64,000 nt of DNA from Caldicellulosiruptor kronotskyensis 2002 (GTDB taxonomy: Bacteria; Bacillota; Thermoanaerobacteria; Caldicellulosiruptorales; Caldicellulosiruptoraceae), in NCBI RefSeq assembly GCF_000166775.1, contig NC_014720.1, positions 1,978,501 through 2,042,500 of the forward strand, written 5' to 3'. This document shows, in pieces, positions 62,420 to 64,000 of the stretch; the first letter of the stretch is position 1, and each line of letters opens with the position of its first letter. The notes below the pieces were generated by a model. The model was given only the letters and a program-made list of their open reading frames with translations, had not been told where the DNA came from and did no database searches. A program made the translations under genes and the position numbers.

Positions 62420-63526
62420 TTAGATATATTCACTCAATAACCTCGCTATTTTCTCGGTTGCATCAGGTCTTCCCAGGTTTCTGCTTTTTTTCTGCATAGA
62501 AGTATATAGCTGTTTATCATATATAAGCTTTTCCAAAAGAATTCTGAGCTTATCGCCCTCAAGTTCACTTTCAAGTACCACAAAACATGCACCTTCTTTT
62601 TCTAAAGCCCTTGCGTTGTAATCTTGATGGTTGTTAACAACATATGGTGATGGAACAATTATACTTGGCTTACCAAGTGCAGTTATCTCTGAGATGGCTA
62701 TAGCACCACCTCTTGAAATAACAATATCAGCAGCGGCAAGGTACTTTGGCATTTCCTTAATGTACGGATACAGACTTATGTTTGCCCCCGCATTCAACTG
62801 TTCGGCATAACTCTTTGCATCATCAAACTTCTTCTCACCTGTCGAAAGGATAAAATGTACATCATTGTTACCTTCAAAAGACTTTGCAAGTTTTATCGCT
62901 GCCCTGTTTAGATTTTCTGCTCCTCTGCTTCCACCTACTATCAAAATGGTGGTCTTGCCATCCGTTCCAATTTCACGTTTTGCCTGAGTTTGATCGTAAT
63001 TCAAAATCTCAAGCCTGATAGGATTCCCTGTTAAAATGATATCTTTGCTTTTTTTGAAGTATTTTTTGCTCTCCTCAAAGCTTATCAAGACCTTGTCACA
63101 AAACCTTGAAATTATCCTGTTGGCAAGCCCCGGAAAAGCATTCTGTTCGTGTAAAATAATCTTTATCCCAAAACTTTTTGCAGCAAATGCAACAGGAAGT
63201 GATACATACCCGCCTGTTACAAATACACAAGCTGGCTTATATCGCTTTAATATCCTCCTTGCCTGCCAAAATCCTTTCAAAAATTTTGCTGCTACAGTAA
63301 TATTTTCTATTTTTATCTGTCTTTTAAGACCTTTTACTTCTATGAATTCTATCTTATATCCTGTCTCTGGTACAATCTTTGCTTCAAGTCCTTCCCTTGT
63401 CCCAATAAAGATTATGTTCGCATGACTATCAATCTTTTTCAGACAGTCAGCAACAGAAATTGCAGGATAAATATGACCACCTGTCCCGCCACCACTAAAT
63501 ATCAATGTTTTACTTCTTTGTGTCAT
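62420..63526 (-). CDS. murG: Lipid II synthase MurG
   Basis: 368 aa GT-B glycosyltransferase adding GlcNAc to lipid I. FSGGGTGGHIYPAISVADCL, VTGGYVSLPVAFAAK, HEQNAFPGLANR, GGSRGAENLN, and the UDP-sugar site VISRGGAIAISEITALGKPSIIVPSPYVVNNHQDYNA are present. It overlaps the ftsW stop by 4 bp. Confidence 0.97.
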   Translation of the reverse strand: MTQRSKTLIFSGGGTGGHIYPAISVADCLKKIDSHANIIFIGTREGLEAKIVPETGYKIEFIEVKGLKRQIKIENITVAAKFLKGFWQARRILKRYKPACVFVTGGYVSLPVAFAAKSFGIKIILHEQNAFPGLANRIISRFCDKVLISFEESKKYFKKSKDIILTGNPIRLEILNYDQTQAKREIGTDGKTTILIVGGSRGAENLNRAAIKLAKSFEGNNDVHFILSTGEKKFDDAKSYAEQLNAGANISLYPYIKEMPKYLAAADIVISRGGAIAISEITALGKPSIIVPSPYVVNNHQDYNARALEKEGACFVVLESELEGDKLRILLEKLIYDKQLYTSMQKKSRNLGRPDATEKIARLLSEYI

Positions 63527-64000
63527 TTTATCACCTTTATCCTTCTTGAAATGCTCAGTAATATCCCTACACCAAAAAGATGAAACACTATTGAAGTTCC
63601 CCCGTATGTTATAAAAGGTAGTGGCACACCTGTTGCCGGCACTGAAGCTGTAACAACAGCTATGTTCAGGATTGCCTGCATGGCTATTACGCTTGTGACA
63701 CCAAATGCCAAAAGTGTTCCAAACCTGTCAGGGCTATTTAGCGCAATAACAATCCCTCTCCATACAAAAAGTACAAATAGGACTATCACAAAAATAGCTC
63801 CAATAAACCCCAGCTCCTCACATAATATTGAAAATATAAAGTCTGTGTGGGGTTCAGGAATGTACAGCAATTTTTGCCTACTCTGCCCAAGTCCCATTCC
63901 AAAAAGCCCACCGGAACCAATTGCATACAATGATTGTATTATCTGGTATCCTTTGTCTGTTGGGTCTGCCCACGGGTTAAAAAGCGCCTGAATTCTTTCA
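63523..64000 (-). CDS. ftsW: FtsW/SpoVE-type lipid II polymerase (5' end outside window)
   Basis: Only the C-terminal ~158 residues are inside; the frame is open to the window edge. The visible part has the SEDS signature: ERIQALFNPWADPTDKGYQI, then QSLYAIGSGGLFGMGLGQSRQKLLYIPEPHTDFIFSILCEELGFIGA, and the last three helices with VPATGVPLPFITYGGTSIVFHLFGVGILL. SEDS proteins polymerise glycan strands. Position before murG fits either FtsW or the sporulation paralogue SpoVE. Confidence 0.93.
   Translation of the reverse strand, partial: ERIQALFNPWADPTDKGYQIIQSLYAIGSGGLFGMGLGQSRQKLLYIPEPHTDFIFSILCEELGFIGAIFVIVLFVLFVWRGIVIALNSPDRFGTLLAFGVTSVIAMQAILNIAVVTASVPATGVPLPFITYGGTSIVFHLFGVGILLSISRRIKVIK

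Overview
The window is low-GC, densely packed and strongly one-sided: about 61 of 64 genes lie on the minus strand. The gene set and order are those of a Gram-positive, endospore-lineage Firmicute. A tungsten-type aldehyde:ferredoxin oxidoreductase operon, a rhamnose gene pair and overall sequence character point to a thermophilic anaerobe, most likely Caldicellulosiruptor. That name is a judgement from familiarity, not a database match.

Layout, read along the minus strand from the right. 64000-58045 holds the end of the dcw cell-wall/division cluster (ftsW/spoVE end, murG, murA, ftsQ, DUF881, sbp, ftsZ) and a terminator. 57907-55383 is the spoIIG module (spoIIGA, sigE, sigG) behind a wide-spaced Spo0A-type promoter. 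55263-47620 has an acyl-CoA synthetase, lysA, an M50 protease, trpS, scpA, scpB, DUF2953, gerW/ytfJ and a catalytically dead M23-like membrane protein. 47507-38910 carries an HD-GYP sensor phosphodiesterase, an AlbA/Schlafen-type protein, a TPR protein with a TFIIB-like tail, thrS, a glycerol-1-phosphate dehydrogenase and cheB. 38798-26591 is rpoB-rpoC, then L7Ae-like protein, rpsL, rpsG, fusA and tuf, each block with its own sigma-A promoter. 26497-19588 holds hflX, a Nudix protein, yigZ, a membrane protein, a SpoVB-like flippase (plus strand), yebC, a BofC-domain protein and a small Cys/His-rich protein.

The most interesting block is 18701-8957, one apparent tungsten/molybdopterin operon. 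A sigma-A promoter drives a four-cluster ferredoxin, an AOR-family tungstoenzyme, a MoaD-like sulfur carrier and a ThiF/MoeB activating enzyme. A Moco/Tuco-type riboswitch with a terminator follows, its P1 stem overlapping the thiF stop codon. Beyond it lie tungstate ABC uptake (tupA, tupB, tupC), two tandem moeA genes, moaA and a moaC-MOSC fusion; mogA is on the opposite strand at the far end. Cofactor status can therefore shut off metal uptake and cofactor synthesis while leaving the enzyme genes transcribed.

8333-5658 contains a GNAT protein, cheR, a small membrane protein and a WecA/TagO-type sugar-1-phosphate transferase. 5549-2173 is the gerM-rph-rdgB-phosphoesterase operon known from Bacillus, plus a GNAT gene. 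2117-1 is rhamnulokinase and a DeoR regulator cut by the window edge. No tRNA or rRNA genes, insertion sequences, prophage or CRISPR arrays were seen.
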